From assembly GCF_000271665.2 (NCBI RefSeq), contig NZ_CP010978.1, positions 3,688,501-3,752,500 on the forward strand: DNA of 64,000 bases, given 5' to 3'. The notes under the pieces were generated by a model. The model saw only the letters and a list, made by a program, of their open reading frames with translations. It did not search any database and was not told the DNA's origin. Source of the stretch: Pelosinus fermentans JBW45. GTDB taxonomy: Bacteria; Bacillota; Negativicutes; DSM-13327. The first letter of the stretch is position 1; the number at the start of each line of letters is the position of its first letter. Shown one piece after another: positions 9,302 through 18,574 of this stretch. The position numbers were made by a program, and so were the translations under genes.

Positions 9302-10360
9302 TTAACACTCTTTCCCCTCGGGAAAGACGATGACTTTACCAAAAAAGCTATCACGTTTATATATTTTTTCAAACGTTTCGGGGATTTGATCAAGAGAGAT
9401 ACGATGAGTTACCATGGGCTTAACCTTTATCTTACCTTCTTTCATGAAATGCAGTGTAGTTGGCCATTCTTTCCCGGGAAATGGACCAGAAACGGCATTC
9501 CAGGAACCTAATACTGTCAGTTCATTCCGCACTATTTTTTCAAAGTGTTCCCGGGAAATCGCCACATCACCATAAGGAATCCCCATGAATACAACAGTAC
9601 CACCCTTCTTAGGCAACGATAAAACCTGTGCACTAGTAAATGGATTTCCTGCAGATTCTACAGCAATATCAACACCACTGCCTCCCGTCATCTCTTTTAC
9701 AACCTGTATTGGATCAATGTCTTTTGCATTAATGCACAAATCGGCACCTAGCTCTTTAGCAATCTCTAACTTTTCATCAAAGACATCAATGGCAATTACT
9801 TTTGTGGCACCAAATATTTTGGCACATTGCACGGCAAATAACCCAATAGGACCTACACCCAAAACAGCTACCGTATCACCGGCTTGAATCTTCGTACGAT
9901 AAAAACCATGCATTACCACACAAGCTGGTTCCATACCGCAAGCCGTCTCAAAGTCTAGACCTTCAGGCATTTTTAGTACACTTCTGGAATGCAGCCTTAC
10001 ATATTCGGCAAAGCCCCCATCTTCTTTTGCTCCGATTACCTGTAGGGATTCACATTTGGAATATTTCCCCAACTGACAATATTCGCAGTGAAAGCATGGT
10101 GTTGTTGGGCAGACAACAACACCATCGCCTAGTTTTACATTGGTTACCTGTTCGCCAATTTCAACGATCTCACCTGAAAGTTCATGGCCAAATATGGCTC
10201 CCACTGTATGTGGTCCTAATTTCCCATATCTTGATATATCGGAGCCGCAAAATCCTACAGCCTTTACTTTAACAATTATATCTTCTGGAGACTTAATTTC
10301 TGGAATAGGGCACTCTTCTACTCTTATATCTCGAATTCCATATATTTTTGCACCTTTCAC
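9302..10360 (-). CDS. Zinc-dependent polyol-phosphate dehydrogenase, GatD-like
   Basis: A 352-residue medium-chain dehydrogenase. Catalytic zinc ligands are Cys38 (GFCGSD) and His59-Glu60 (GHE); the structural zinc lobe has the CxxCxxC...C pattern near 90-104. The GVGPIGL nucleotide motif is near 170. The segment LGSWNAVSGPFPGKEW resembles the one in galactitol-1-phosphate 5-dehydrogenase. The start is GTG 10360, overlapping the rpe stop as GTGA, so the two are translationally coupled. A likely role is oxidising the PTS-imported polyol phosphate to a ketose phosphate; the substrate cannot be fixed from sequence. Confidence 0.85.
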   Translation of the reverse strand: MKGAKIYGIRDIRVEECPIPEIKSPEDIIVKVKAVGFCGSDISRYGKLGPHTVGAIFGHELSGEIVEIGEQVTNVKLGDGVVVCPTTPCFHCEYCQLGKYSKCESLQVIGAKEDGGFAEYVRLHSRSVLKMPEGLDFETACGMEPACVVMHGFYRTKIQAGDTVAVLGVGPIGLFAVQCAKIFGATKVIAIDVFDEKLEIAKELGADLCINAKDIDPIQVVKEMTGGSGVDIAVESAGNPFTSAQVLSLPKKGGTVVFMGIPYGDVAISREHFEKIVRNELTVLGSWNAVSGPFPGKEWPTTLHFMKEGKIKVKPMVTHRISLDQIPETFEKIYKRDSFFGKVIVFPEGKEC

Positions 10361-11025
10361 AGTGTCACCTCATTTACTATTTTTAGAAAGTCTTCTATAT
10401 TTTGCTTCGTTTTGTTTTTTTGAAAGGCAGCAGAGCCAATGACAATATTCGTTGCTCCTGCACGTATTACATCGCGAATCGTAGACAAGTTAATTCCACC
10501 ATCTACTTGAATTTCAAAAGAATAACCACCCGCTCGTTTTATGTCAGCAAGTTCTTTTATTTTCTGATTCATTGCTGCAATATTCTTTTGACCGCCGTAA
10601 CCTGGATTTACGGTCATAATGAGTACTAAATCCAGCATCTCATAGACATGAGAAAGAACACCAATAGGGGTAGCAGGATTTAATGCCACGCCAGCCTTCA
10701 TGCCAAAGCTTTTGATCACTTGTATGGATCTGTGCAAATGAGTACAAGCTTCGGCATGAACAGTAATACAATCAGCCCCTGCATCCACAAAAGAAGAGAT
10801 AAAACGGTCTGGATTTTGAACCATCATATGAACGTCAAAATGCATGTTACTTATGGGCCGGAGCATACTCACCTGATCTGGGCCAAAAGCTATATTAGGA
10901 ACAAAAGTTCCATCCATCACGTCAATATGCAGTGAATCAATACCACACGATTCTACCGTTTTCAACTCTTGTTCCAAATTACCCATGTCCGCTGCTAGTA
11001 AAGAGGGAGAAATGATAATATCCAT
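10357..11025 (-). CDS. rpe: Ribulose-phosphate 3-epimerase
   Basis: A 222-residue TIM-barrel epimerase interconverting ribulose 5-phosphate and xylulose 5-phosphate. The family motifs are clear: IISPSLLAADMGNL, LHIDVMDGTFVPN, FDVHMMV, MTVNPGYGGQ and VDGGIN. ATG 11025 is chosen because it follows GGAGG; the ATG at 11049 has no ribosome-binding site. Its presence with RpiB and transketolase shows that operon 2 feeds the non-oxidative pentose-phosphate pathway. Confidence 0.94.
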   Translation of the reverse strand: MDIIISPSLLAADMGNLEQELKTVESCGIDSLHIDVMDGTFVPNIAFGPDQVSMLRPISNMHFDVHMMVQNPDRFISSFVDAGADCITVHAEACTHLHRSIQVIKSFGMKAGVALNPATPIGVLSHVYEMLDLVLIMTVNPGYGGQKNIAAMNQKIKELADIKRAGGYSFEIQVDGGINLSTIRDVIRAGATNIVIGSAAFQKNKTKQNIEDFLKIVNEVTL

Positions 11026-11081
11026 AAGACCTCCAATCTCAGCTATCATTACTGTTTGTTATAAAATCAGTTCTTTTTTGC

Positions 11082-11774
11082 TTAATATCCGTCTTTATTA
11101 GAATCAGAGCCGGTCTTGCCTGATATAATCGCTATTGCATTGCTTGTTCCAATCCGATTTGCACCAGCTTGTACAATCTTAATCGCATCATCGTAAGTTC
11201 TGATTCCTCCAGCCGCTTTTACGCCAAAGTCTTTACCAACTACAGATCGTAATAATACAACATCCTCTACCGTTGCTCCACCGCCATTAAACCCAGTAGC
11301 GGTTTTAACAAAGTCAGCACCGGCTTCCCTGATTAAGTTGCAGGCAATTTTTTTCTCTTCCTGAGTCAAAAGTGCCGTTTCTATAATAACCTTGGTGACT
11401 AAACCCTGAGAAGCTTTGACAACTTCTGCTATATCGTGTTTTACAATATTATATTCCTTGGACTTTAAAGCCCCTAAATTAATCAGCATATCGATTTCTT
11501 TTGCACCATTATCAATGGCATCTACGGTTTCTGCCACTTTCACTTTCGTAGTAGCACCTCCCAGAGAAAAACCAATGGGTACACCTACTTTAATATTATG
11601 ATCTTTCAGCAACTGATTGGCGAAGGAGACATAATACGGATTAACAAATACCGTTTTAAAACCATGTGTAATCGTCTCTTGACAAAATATCTGAATATGC
11701 TCTTTGGTCGCAATGGGATTCAATAAGGTATAGTCAATCATCTCGATCAGAGCTTCTTGAATCATTACAAACAC
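11082..11774 (-). CDS. deoC: Deoxyribose-phosphate aldolase family protein
   Basis: A 230-residue class I aldolase of the DeoC family. IDYTLLNPIAT at the N-terminus and DFVKTATGF, with the Schiff-base lysine, are clear, as is the second conserved lysine segment VKAAGGIRT. The known reaction cleaves 2-deoxyribose 5-phosphate to acetaldehyde and glyceraldehyde 3-phosphate. That does not fit a pentitol route, so it may cleave another sugar phosphate here. The start is uncertain: GTG 11774 or ATG 11765, both with weak ribosome-binding sites. It sits between the first dehydrogenase and rpe in operon 2. Confidence 0.85.
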   Translation of the reverse strand: MFVMIQEALIEMIDYTLLNPIATKEHIQIFCQETITHGFKTVFVNPYYVSFANQLLKDHNIKVGVPIGFSLGGATTKVKVAETVDAIDNGAKEIDMLINLGALKSKEYNIVKHDIAEVVKASQGLVTKVIIETALLTQEEKKIACNLIREAGADFVKTATGFNGGGATVEDVVLLRSVVGKDFGVKAAGGIRTYDDAIKIVQAGANRIGTSNAIAIISGKTGSDSNKDGY

Positions 11775-11933
11775 CCACTTATCATTTTTTCGTAATTAAA
11801 AACTTTTTTGCATATTTCTATATAAGATCCAACCCGCACTATGCATACTGAAGGATCATTTCTTTCAAAATTAAATGGTTTAAAATCAAAAATTGCTATT
11901 GAGCTCAGTAACAGATTTTTTCTTTATTCTGAA

Positions 11934-11949
11934 CAGTTAGGCCTAACTG
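11934..11949. promoter_or_regulatory. Perfect 16-bp palindrome in an operon 2 gap
   Basis: CAGTTAGGCCTAACTG is a perfect palindrome in the 215-base gap between the zinc dehydrogenase and deoC. It could be an operator or an RNA processing hairpin. Nothing else is recognised in the gap. Confidence 0.35.
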
Positions 11950-11989
11950 AATCAGCTTATTTAGTCAAACTATGATACTTGGATACTTC

Positions 11990-13018
11990 TTATTCAACAG
12001 TTAACACGACTTTAATGGCGTCCCCTTTTTTGATGGTCTCATATGCTTTATCCCATTCTGTAATATTGAATTGATGTGAAACTAATGCTTTGGCATTCAC
12101 CAGGTTTTGATCCATAAGCTTTAAGGATGGTTCCCAATCACTTGGTTTCTGGCTTCTGCAGCCCATTACTTTAAGTTCTTTTTGAATGATTTTTTCAAAA
12201 TCAGTCAGAATTTCCGTTGTTGGGAAAATCCCAACCTGCACATATTCACCTTGTTTAGTGAGAATATCCAAACCTAAATTTACGGATGGCGGAGCTCCTG
12301 TACATTCAAATACAATATCAGCACCATACCCGTCGGTAAGATCCTCCACTGTCTGCTTAATATCTTCATTCTGAATATCAACGGCTACGTCAATTCCCAA
12401 TTCTTTTGCTTTATCTAATCTACTTCTGTCTTTCGCTAACCCTGTAATAATGACTTTCGTATCAAAAGTCTTGGCAATTTGTGCCACAAGCAAACCAATT
12501 GGGCCAGGTCCTAATACTACTACGACATCATTCTTTTTGATGCTGCTCTTTGCCACCGCATGATGTGCACAAGCCAATGCTTCGGTTATAGAAGCAGATA
12601 AATAATCAACATTTTCAGGCAGTTTATGAATACTGTTTTTATTTGCTATGATGTATTTAGTAAAAGCACCATCCTGCTGTGTTCCCAAACCTTTACGTTC
12701 TTTACATAAATTATAATTTTTCGATTTACAATATTTACATTTGCCACATATATAAAATGTAGTTTCTGAAGTGACGCGCTCCCCCACATGGATGTCGGTT
12801 ACATTTTCTCCTACTTCTACTACTTCACCAGCAAATTCATGACCTAATGTTACAGGAACCTTAACTCTATATTTTCCTTCATAGGTGTGCAAATCAGAGC
12901 CGCATATCCCTGCATATTTGACTAAAATTTTCACTTCATCCTTACCAGCTTTTGGTTCTTCTTTGTCAACAATAACTAAATTCCCATGACCTAATGCTGT
13001 TTTAACTAATGCTCGCAT
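11990..13018 (-). CDS. Zinc-dependent alcohol/polyol dehydrogenase
   Basis: A 342-residue medium-chain dehydrogenase, second of two in operon 2. Catalytic zinc ligands are Cys39 (GICGSD) and His60-Glu61; the structural zinc lobe is CGKCKYCKSKNYNLC. A GPGPIGLLVAQIAK Rossmann motif follows. The start is ATG 13018 with AGGAGG; the upstream in-frame start at 13039 is unlikely because the ribosome-binding site would lie inside the gene. It follows the IIC gene directly, so it probably oxidises the imported polyol phosphate or a related epimer. Two such enzymes suggest two polyols or two oxidation positions. Confidence 0.85.
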   Translation of the reverse strand: MRALVKTALGHGNLVIVDKEEPKAGKDEVKILVKYAGICGSDLHTYEGKYRVKVPVTLGHEFAGEVVEVGENVTDIHVGERVTSETTFYICGKCKYCKSKNYNLCKERKGLGTQQDGAFTKYIIANKNSIHKLPENVDYLSASITEALACAHHAVAKSSIKKNDVVVVLGPGPIGLLVAQIAKTFDTKVIITGLAKDRSRLDKAKELGIDVAVDIQNEDIKQTVEDLTDGYGADIVFECTGAPPSVNLGLDILTKQGEYVQVGIFPTTEILTDFEKIIQKELKVMGCRSQKPSDWEPSLKLMDQNLVNAKALVSHQFNITEWDKAYETIKKGDAIKVVLTVE

Positions 13019-13135
13019 TCTTATTCCTCCTCGTTTCAAAAATTTATGCTAGATGACATCTTGAGCTAACATTTCTTATCATCAAACATAATTATGTTAG
13101 CTCAAGACAAGAATCACTTTGTAATCATGTCTATA

Positions 13136-14392
13136 TTAATTAAATAGTGTGAAAATTTTGTATATCACATAGTGAATTACGTTACCACCTTGGTCAATAC
13201 TAGAAATCGTCGTTGCACCCGCTGGCATTTTAAAATGAGCATCTACCGCCATTTGCGTATGGAATGTTGCAACATCAGTTGCCATGTACAATGACATCGC
13301 AATTACAACAGCTCCAACAAGAACCGAATGAACGATATTACCTCGAGCCGCTCCTACGATAAAGCAGACGATAAAGGGAATGGTTGCTAAATCACCAAAG
13401 GGTAAAACGTTATTTCCTGGTAATACAACTGCTAAGAGGATCGTAATCGGAACTAAGATTAGGGCTGTTGCGATTACGGAAGGATGCCCAATTGCAACGG
13501 CAGCATCTAGTCCGATATAAATATCTCTATCGCCAAATCTTTTGCTTAAGAACTCCCGGGCAGATTCAGCAAGTGGGATAAGACCTTCCATTAATATCTT
13601 AACCATTCGAGGCATTAACACCATAACGCCACCCATTGCTATACCAACTTTTATGGTCTGCCCTGCTGGATATCCGGCTAGTGCACCTAGTCCAACTCCT
13701 AGAAATACTCCCATGAAAAGCGGTTCGCCAAATACCCCAAATCTTTTTTGAATGGTTTCAGGATCTGCATGTAAATCTTTAATAATCGGGATTTTCTGTA
13801 CCAATTTTACAAGGGGAATTCCAATTGCATAGGACACAGTACTACCAGTTGGAACAGAAATACCAGGCAGATCAAAATATTTTTCCAGCATTGGTGCTGT
13901 CCAATCAGCAATTTTTAAAACAATAATTTCAAAAATAACTGCTGCCACTAAGCCTTGTACAAGGCTTCCAGTTGCTGAATATACAAAGGCTCCCATAAAA
14001 GTGAAATGCCAATAATTCCAAAGATCGATATCCATTGTTTTTGTGGTTTTGGTAACTAACATAATGACATTAACCAATAAACCTAATGGAAGAACAAATG
14101 CTGCAATGGGAGAAGCCCATGCTATACTTGCAGCTCCTGGCCAACCAATATCAATGATATTTAGCTGAACGCCAAATCTTGCTACCATACCTTGTGCTGC
14201 TGGCGCAAGATTGGAGACTAGTAAATCAACTACTAAAAAGATACCTGTAAAACCTACGCCAATCGTCAAACCAGAACGAAAGGCTTTACTTGCCGGCTGC
14301 CCAAATGCTACTCCCAGCAAAAAAACTGCAACTGGCAGAATGACCGTTGGTCCTAGCCCTAGAAAGGCTTGGAAAATCTGAACTACATCCAT
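13136..14392 (-). CDS. PTS system galactitol-type IIC component (operon 2)
   Basis: A 418-residue integral membrane PTS permease of the galactitol family. FLGLGPTVILPVAVFLLG at the start, FTGIFLVVDLL, the FGVFGEPLFMGVFLG loop near 210 and AIGHPSVIATALIL near 300 match GatC-type proteins. It is shorter and clearly diverged from the IIC at 118-1539, so the two operons probably import different polyols. The start ATG 14392 follows a GAGG site. It is preceded by the IIB gene and followed by a dehydrogenase. Confidence 0.88.
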   Translation of the reverse strand: MDVVQIFQAFLGLGPTVILPVAVFLLGVAFGQPASKAFRSGLTIGVGFTGIFLVVDLLVSNLAPAAQGMVARFGVQLNIIDIGWPGAASIAWASPIAAFVLPLGLLVNVIMLVTKTTKTMDIDLWNYWHFTFMGAFVYSATGSLVQGLVAAVIFEIIVLKIADWTAPMLEKYFDLPGISVPTGSTVSYAIGIPLVKLVQKIPIIKDLHADPETIQKRFGVFGEPLFMGVFLGVGLGALAGYPAGQTIKVGIAMGGVMVLMPRMVKILMEGLIPLAESAREFLSKRFGDRDIYIGLDAAVAIGHPSVIATALILVPITILLAVVLPGNNVLPFGDLATIPFIVCFIVGAARGNIVHSVLVGAVVIAMSLYMATDVATFHTQMAVDAHFKMPAGATTISSIDQGGNVIHYVIYKIFTLFN

Positions 14393-14415
14393 AATAATAC
14401 CTCCTCAGCTTTTTA

Positions 14416-14715
14416 TTATTTCTTAAGTTCTTCTAAGATCTGCTCTTTCAATTTATCTAATCCTATTCCAGTTAAGAAAGCTCTTGCATTAATGATTGGG
14501 AAGGGATATTCTTTGGAAACAATCGTAGTGGTAACAAGCAAACTTGCCCGTGATTCATATGCAGGAACTTCTGTCACTTTACATTGAACAATTTCAACTT
14601 GAATATTATTTTCTTTAGCCATTTTCTCAATGGCATCAGATACAACAGTAGATGTTGCAATTCCAGTTCCACAAGCTACTAATATAGTTTTTTTCCCTTT
14701 TCTTACTTCACTCAC
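14416..14715 (-). CDS. PTS system galactitol-type IIB component (operon 2)
   Basis: A 99-residue GatB-type IIB with VACGTGIATSTVV; Cys15 (from the chosen start) is the phosphorylation site. GTG 14715 is chosen because GGGAGG, lying in the end of the IIA gene, is correctly spaced for it; the in-frame GTG at 14724 overlaps that site. Start and IIA stop are one base apart, so translation is probably coupled. It passes phosphate from IIA to the sugar at IIC. Confidence 0.9.
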   Translation of the reverse strand: MSEVRKGKKTILVACGTGIATSTVVSDAIEKMAKENNIQVEIVQCKVTEVPAYESRASLLVTTTIVSKEYPFPIINARAFLTGIGLDKLKEQILEELKK

Positions 14716-14716
14716 T

Positions 14717-15202
14717 TTATTCACCTCCCTTCACATTGTTTAAATTAAGTCGTTTACTTACTTCTTCTTTGATTTTCACTTCGCTTTCTTCGTTTGCTAA
14801 ATATAGCAGAATCTCTTCGTCTTGAAAGACTCCCATTAAACTTTGCAGCATTTTCAGCTGAGAGTGACTATCATGCATCGCCAACATAAAAATTAATTTC
14901 ACAGGAGTTTTTTCTGTCTCCTCACCCATAATGCCAAAATCTACAGGTTCCTTCAAAACTCCAACACTAATGGCAGACTGATTCACATGTTCAATATCTG
15001 TATGTGGTATGGCAACACCACAGCCCTTGGTCGGCAAGCCTGTTGCAAATTTTTTCTCTCTTGCAATAACGGCCTCGGCATAACTTTCTTTTACAAAACC
15101 TTTCTGATATAAGTTGGCTGCCATGTGCTTTAAAATATCTGAACTATTTTCACCTTCTACATTTCTTATCACTAATGTTTCATCAAATTTAACATGATTC
15201 AT
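14717..15202 (-). CDS. PTS system IIA component, fructose/mannitol (EIIA-2) family (operon 2)
   Basis: A 161-residue EIIA-2 protein with AIPHTDIEHVNQS; His67 is the expected phosphorylation site. I chose ATG 15202, which has a GGGAGG site and overlaps the end of LevR2 by 14 bases; an in-frame extension to 15310 would be buried in LevR2. It is a paralogue of the IIA at 1922-2371 and of the C-terminal domains of LevR1 and LevR2. Role: phosphate carrier from HPr to IIB. Confidence 0.9.
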   Translation of the reverse strand: MNHVKFDETLVIRNVEGENSSDILKHMAANLYQKGFVKESYAEAVIAREKKFATGLPTKGCGVAIPHTDIEHVNQSAISVGVLKEPVDFGIMGEETEKTPVKLIFMLAMHDSHSQLKMLQSLMGVFQDEEILLYLANEESEVKIKEEVSKRLNLNNVKGGE

Positions 15203-18125
15203 GTAATAGAGCCTCCCTAATTTCGTCTTCTGATTTTGCTTGCTGCATTTGCGCAATAAATTTTTCACTTTTAAATTTGTTATATAAAAACCGTACTCCA
15301 TCTTTACCATCGATATCTAAGGCCAACAAACAAATCAATGATACAGTGTTCTCATGATCCCAAGCAATCGGCACTGCCGCTTTGGCAATTACAATTACGG
15401 GATGATTCACATAGCTGCTGTCAGCATGGGGCAAAGCAACTTCTTGATTAATCACATAGCTTCCCATATTTTCCCGCTCCATAACAGCCTCATAATATCC
15501 TTCTTTGACATATCCTTCTGCTAACAGGCTGTTACAAATACGCTGCAGCACTTCTTCTTTCCCGCCTACTTCTGGCAGCATAATAAATTTTGCTTCTCGT
15601 ACGACATGAGGAATCAGGCCGCTGTAACTTTTTATACGATAATGATTGTTACATTCAATTAAATTCATAATTTGATTTTTTCCTGTTTCGTTAAATAAAG
15701 CCTCTAACGATAAGAAAGGAATACCGTGATATTTAGGATCAATACTGCCTATGATCGCAATGATTTCATAGGTATTGATCGTATCTTGTATTTGCTTATG
15801 AAGATCACGTTTTCCGATAACCCCCATATGGATTAATTCTATGTCATTTAGTTTTTCACCAAATATTTTCTTCAGATGACTTCCGCACTGAAGAGCTACC
15901 CCTTCTCCAGTCAAGCAAACCGTAATAATTGCTTTTTTCCTTTTTAAAACGTTATGATCCACTCGCGTTTTCTTAAAGGTATAATTTAAATTTTCTACCG
16001 CATACACCACATCTTTAATATGGGATCCAGGTAAAATACTTCTGCGAATGGCTTCAATTACCATTACTGTATCCACACGGTCAATCGTCTCGATCTGGAT
16101 ACCTGTCCTTTCTGAAATGATTTCTCCGAAGGTCAGTAAAGACCCCATATCCACCAGCATTAATACGCCTTTACCTTCATCAGTTGCCTCTATGATCGTA
16201 GCCAAACGTTCTAACACTTCACTAGGATTCTCATCTAAAGTCATGACTACCGCTTTGCCATGATTCATATTTAGCAGCTTATTCGCAATTTCCAGCATAC
16301 CAACACTTACATTGCCATGAGTAACAACCAGAATACCAACTTTACCTTCTTTTTCTTGTTTATTGCCTCTAAGATAAAGTGCAATAAAACCAACTTCGTC
16401 CTCTGGTAAATGAATTCGATAGTATTTTTCAATATGTGCGATCATTTCTTGGGCTACAGCATATTCAATGCTGTATTTTCTTTTGATTTCTTCTAAGTTG
16501 GGATTAATAATTTCCCGTCCTTGCTTAATACGCTGAAAAGTAGCATTCAAATGAATGGCTAAACAATAAAATATGGAATGATCCATCTTTCCTAATGTCA
16601 TTTCAGCTATTTTAAGAAGTTCTTCCACAAGGGAAATAATCTCAACTCCCACGACTTTAGCAATCTCATCAGGAGATAAAGGATGCAAATTGTCTTTAAC
16701 GTGTTTGATAACATTCTGTAATTTGCGTTCAATCTCAATCCCGATAATACGATTAATTTCCTCTGTATTTAATCCTTGCTTTACATATTCGGTATAAGTT
16801 TTTTCGATATCGCTATAAAACTCTTTTGGGAAACTATAAATATCGTTTTCAAGCTCAGCGACTTTTTTATACTTTTTAGGACTAAATCTAAAATCTTGCC
16901 AGACGAGGCTTTCAATTTCATCCCGCATACTTTTTATTTTCAAAAGTCCCTTTTTAACGTGAAGATTTAAATCTCTTACATCAATTTTCACACAGTCTTC
17001 TTTATCCATAACATAGGTTAAAAAGCTCTTGGCGCAAGCAACTTGAATATCACTTTTTAGCTGTCCAATATTCCCATAACACTCATACAGCAGGTACGAT
17101 TTCATGACATCTAAGGCTACATGAATTGGTGCATTCATTCTCGTTGATTCATAACCAAAGAAATTTTTAATTAATTTCAATCTTTCATTTAAGGGCCGTT
17201 TGCTTAAAGGCGGGACCTCAATAATCATGGGAATTCGCCTTTTAAAGGTTGCCAATAATGTAGTCTCAATATTTTCTGTGGTGGCGGCAATGAGCTGCAC
17301 AACCGCTTTTCTAGTAAAATCAGACTCTCCTAACCTGCGAAAGCACCCCTTATCGATGAGTTGAAACAGCATTTCTTGTCCTTCTGATGTAAGGCGATGC
17401 ACTTCATCTAAAAATAAAATTCCACCGTCTGCCTGCTCGATTAACCCTCTCTTATCTTGCGCAGCTCCTGTATAAGCACCTTTTACGCTCCCAAACAGAT
17501 GAGATATTAACAATTGGGAATTTTCAGCGTAATCAGCGCAGTTAAAAACAATAAAGGGAGATTCTTTGGCTAGCCTGCCGCTTTCGATGGAAAACTTGTA
17601 CATAGACTCTGCCAACTCGCTTTTGCCTACACCTGTTTCCCCTAAAATCAAGCAATGCAACCCATTTGGCGGATACAATACTGCAGCTTTAGCCTGCTGT
17701 ATTTGTATTTCTAAACTTCCCTTTCCACCGATTAAATTTTGAAAGGCTTGAATTTCTCGACTCTCTTCTTGCTTTTTACTGCCGTCTTTCAGCTGCGAAA
17801 CTTCATCTATGATCTGTTTATTAGCTTGCGAGCCTTTGATTTCTTCCAAATATTTGACTACTAAGTAGCGCGATAATTTATATCCGCTATTTTGCAGCAT
17901 CTTAGTCAATTCACGGTAGGAGATATTCTCATTTTTCTGTAATATCTGGGATATTTCCTCGCAAATATAGATCTTCTTTCGTTCTCGAGAGTCTGCAATT
18001 TTTAGTTCCTTGCGCAGTAACGTCATATATTCTCTGCTTACTAATAAACTTTCACCTAATTGCAGATCCGTTAGGGGTTCTTTTTTATTTTCTTTTAAAA
18101 GGATACTGCGGAGTTTATTTTTCAC
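15189..18125 (-). CDS. LevR-family sigma-54-dependent PTS-regulated activator (LevR2)
   Basis: A 978-residue paralogue of LevR1 with the same layout: helix-turn-helix region, AAA+ domain with Walker A GETGVGKS (162-169), GAYTGA loop (216-221, Tyr in place of the usual Phe), LFLDE Walker B, PRD with His525, EIIA-Man-like domain with VTHGN (His603), EIIB-Gat-like domain with CLTGEG (Cys737), and a C-terminal EIIA-2 domain with ALPHADS (His900). The start is GTG 18125 after AGGAGGG. It leads operon 2 behind a sigma-54 promoter and should control polyol use in response to phosphorylation by HPr and the cognate IIB. Confidence 0.9.
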   Translation of the reverse strand: MKNKLRSILLKENKKEPLTDLQLGESLLVSREYMTLLRKELKIADSRERKKIYICEEISQILQKNENISYRELTKMLQNSGYKLSRYLVVKYLEEIKGSQANKQIIDEVSQLKDGSKKQEESREIQAFQNLIGGKGSLEIQIQQAKAAVLYPPNGLHCLILGETGVGKSELAESMYKFSIESGRLAKESPFIVFNCADYAENSQLLISHLFGSVKGAYTGAAQDKRGLIEQADGGILFLDEVHRLTSEGQEMLFQLIDKGCFRRLGESDFTRKAVVQLIAATTENIETTLLATFKRRIPMIIEVPPLSKRPLNERLKLIKNFFGYESTRMNAPIHVALDVMKSYLLYECYGNIGQLKSDIQVACAKSFLTYVMDKEDCVKIDVRDLNLHVKKGLLKIKSMRDEIESLVWQDFRFSPKKYKKVAELENDIYSFPKEFYSDIEKTYTEYVKQGLNTEEINRIIGIEIERKLQNVIKHVKDNLHPLSPDEIAKVVGVEIISLVEELLKIAEMTLGKMDHSIFYCLAIHLNATFQRIKQGREIINPNLEEIKRKYSIEYAVAQEMIAHIEKYYRIHLPEDEVGFIALYLRGNKQEKEGKVGILVVTHGNVSVGMLEIANKLLNMNHGKAVVMTLDENPSEVLERLATIIEATDEGKGVLMLVDMGSLLTFGEIISERTGIQIETIDRVDTVMVIEAIRRSILPGSHIKDVVYAVENLNYTFKKTRVDHNVLKRKKAIITVCLTGEGVALQCGSHLKKIFGEKLNDIELIHMGVIGKRDLHKQIQDTINTYEIIAIIGSIDPKYHGIPFLSLEALFNETGKNQIMNLIECNNHYRIKSYSGLIPHVVREAKFIMLPEVGGKEEVLQRICNSLLAEGYVKEGYYEAVMERENMGSYVINQEVALPHADSSYVNHPVIVIAKAAVPIAWDHENTVSLICLLALDIDGKDGVRFLYNKFKSEKFIAQMQQAKSEDEIREALLHESC

Positions 18126-18151
18126 ATCTAACCCTCCTGTCTTTTATTATT

Positions 18152-18166
18152 GCAAGACTCGTGCCA
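18152..18166 (-). promoter_or_regulatory. Sigma-54 (-24/-12) promoter of polyol operon 2
   Basis: The minus strand reads TTGGCACG-AGTC-TTGCAA, a consensus RpoN promoter with correct GG-N10-GC spacing, about 27 bases before the GTG of LevR2. LevR2 is the probable activator. Confidence 0.87.
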
Positions 18167-18418
18167 ACTAGTGGTCAATTATGTTAGTGATAAGAGAAAG
18201 GCTTGGATAATATTGAACTAAATATATTTTCCAAAGTTGAATCTAGTCACACTTTTTGTGTTTATTTACTTTTTTTATAAAATCACTTACGTTTTTTTAT
18301 TGTCCCCCTTACACTTTTGCACATTTTTAAAATACGTAAAAATAACTGAATTTTATATTTATATAGTCTCAAAAAATAAAAAAATGTTACGCATCCTATA
18401 AAACAGAGAAAACGAATT
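18167..18418. promoter_or_regulatory. Possible upstream activator sites for LevR2
   Basis: No gene is present. ACACTTTTTGTGT (18249-18261) and ACACTTTTGCACA (18311-18323) are similar short partial palindromes at about 85 and 145 bases upstream of the -24 element, the usual distance for sigma-54 enhancer sites. Assignment to LevR2 is inference. Confidence 0.35.
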
Positions 18419-18476
18419 GAACCACAAAGGCGCAAAGTACACAAAGGGTTATCTATACATTGTGCGTTTGTGGTTC
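18419..18476. repeat. Dispersed palindromic repeat, copy C
   Basis: GAACCACAAAGGCGCAAAG at the left pairs with GTGCGTTTGTGGTTC at the right, with a short interior. A GCATCCTATAAAAC flank at the left resembles the GCGTCCTTTAAAA flank of other copies. Confidence 0.85.
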
Positions 18477-18520
18477 ATAATTTTTTTATTTTTCCACCTA
18501 CAAAACCTATAGGCACTACT

Positions 18521-18570
18521 ATAACAAGGAAAGAGGCTTTTGTTATTAAAAAGCCTCTTTCCTTGTTATC
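18521..18570 (-). terminator. Rho-independent terminator after LevR3
   Basis: A near-perfect hairpin with about 21-base arms (ATAACAAGGAAAGAGGCTTTT and its complement) and a short loop, five bases beyond the LevR3 stop codon. It is symmetrical and has only a weak T-run. It ends operon 3. Confidence 0.7.
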
Positions 18571-18574
18571 AGCC

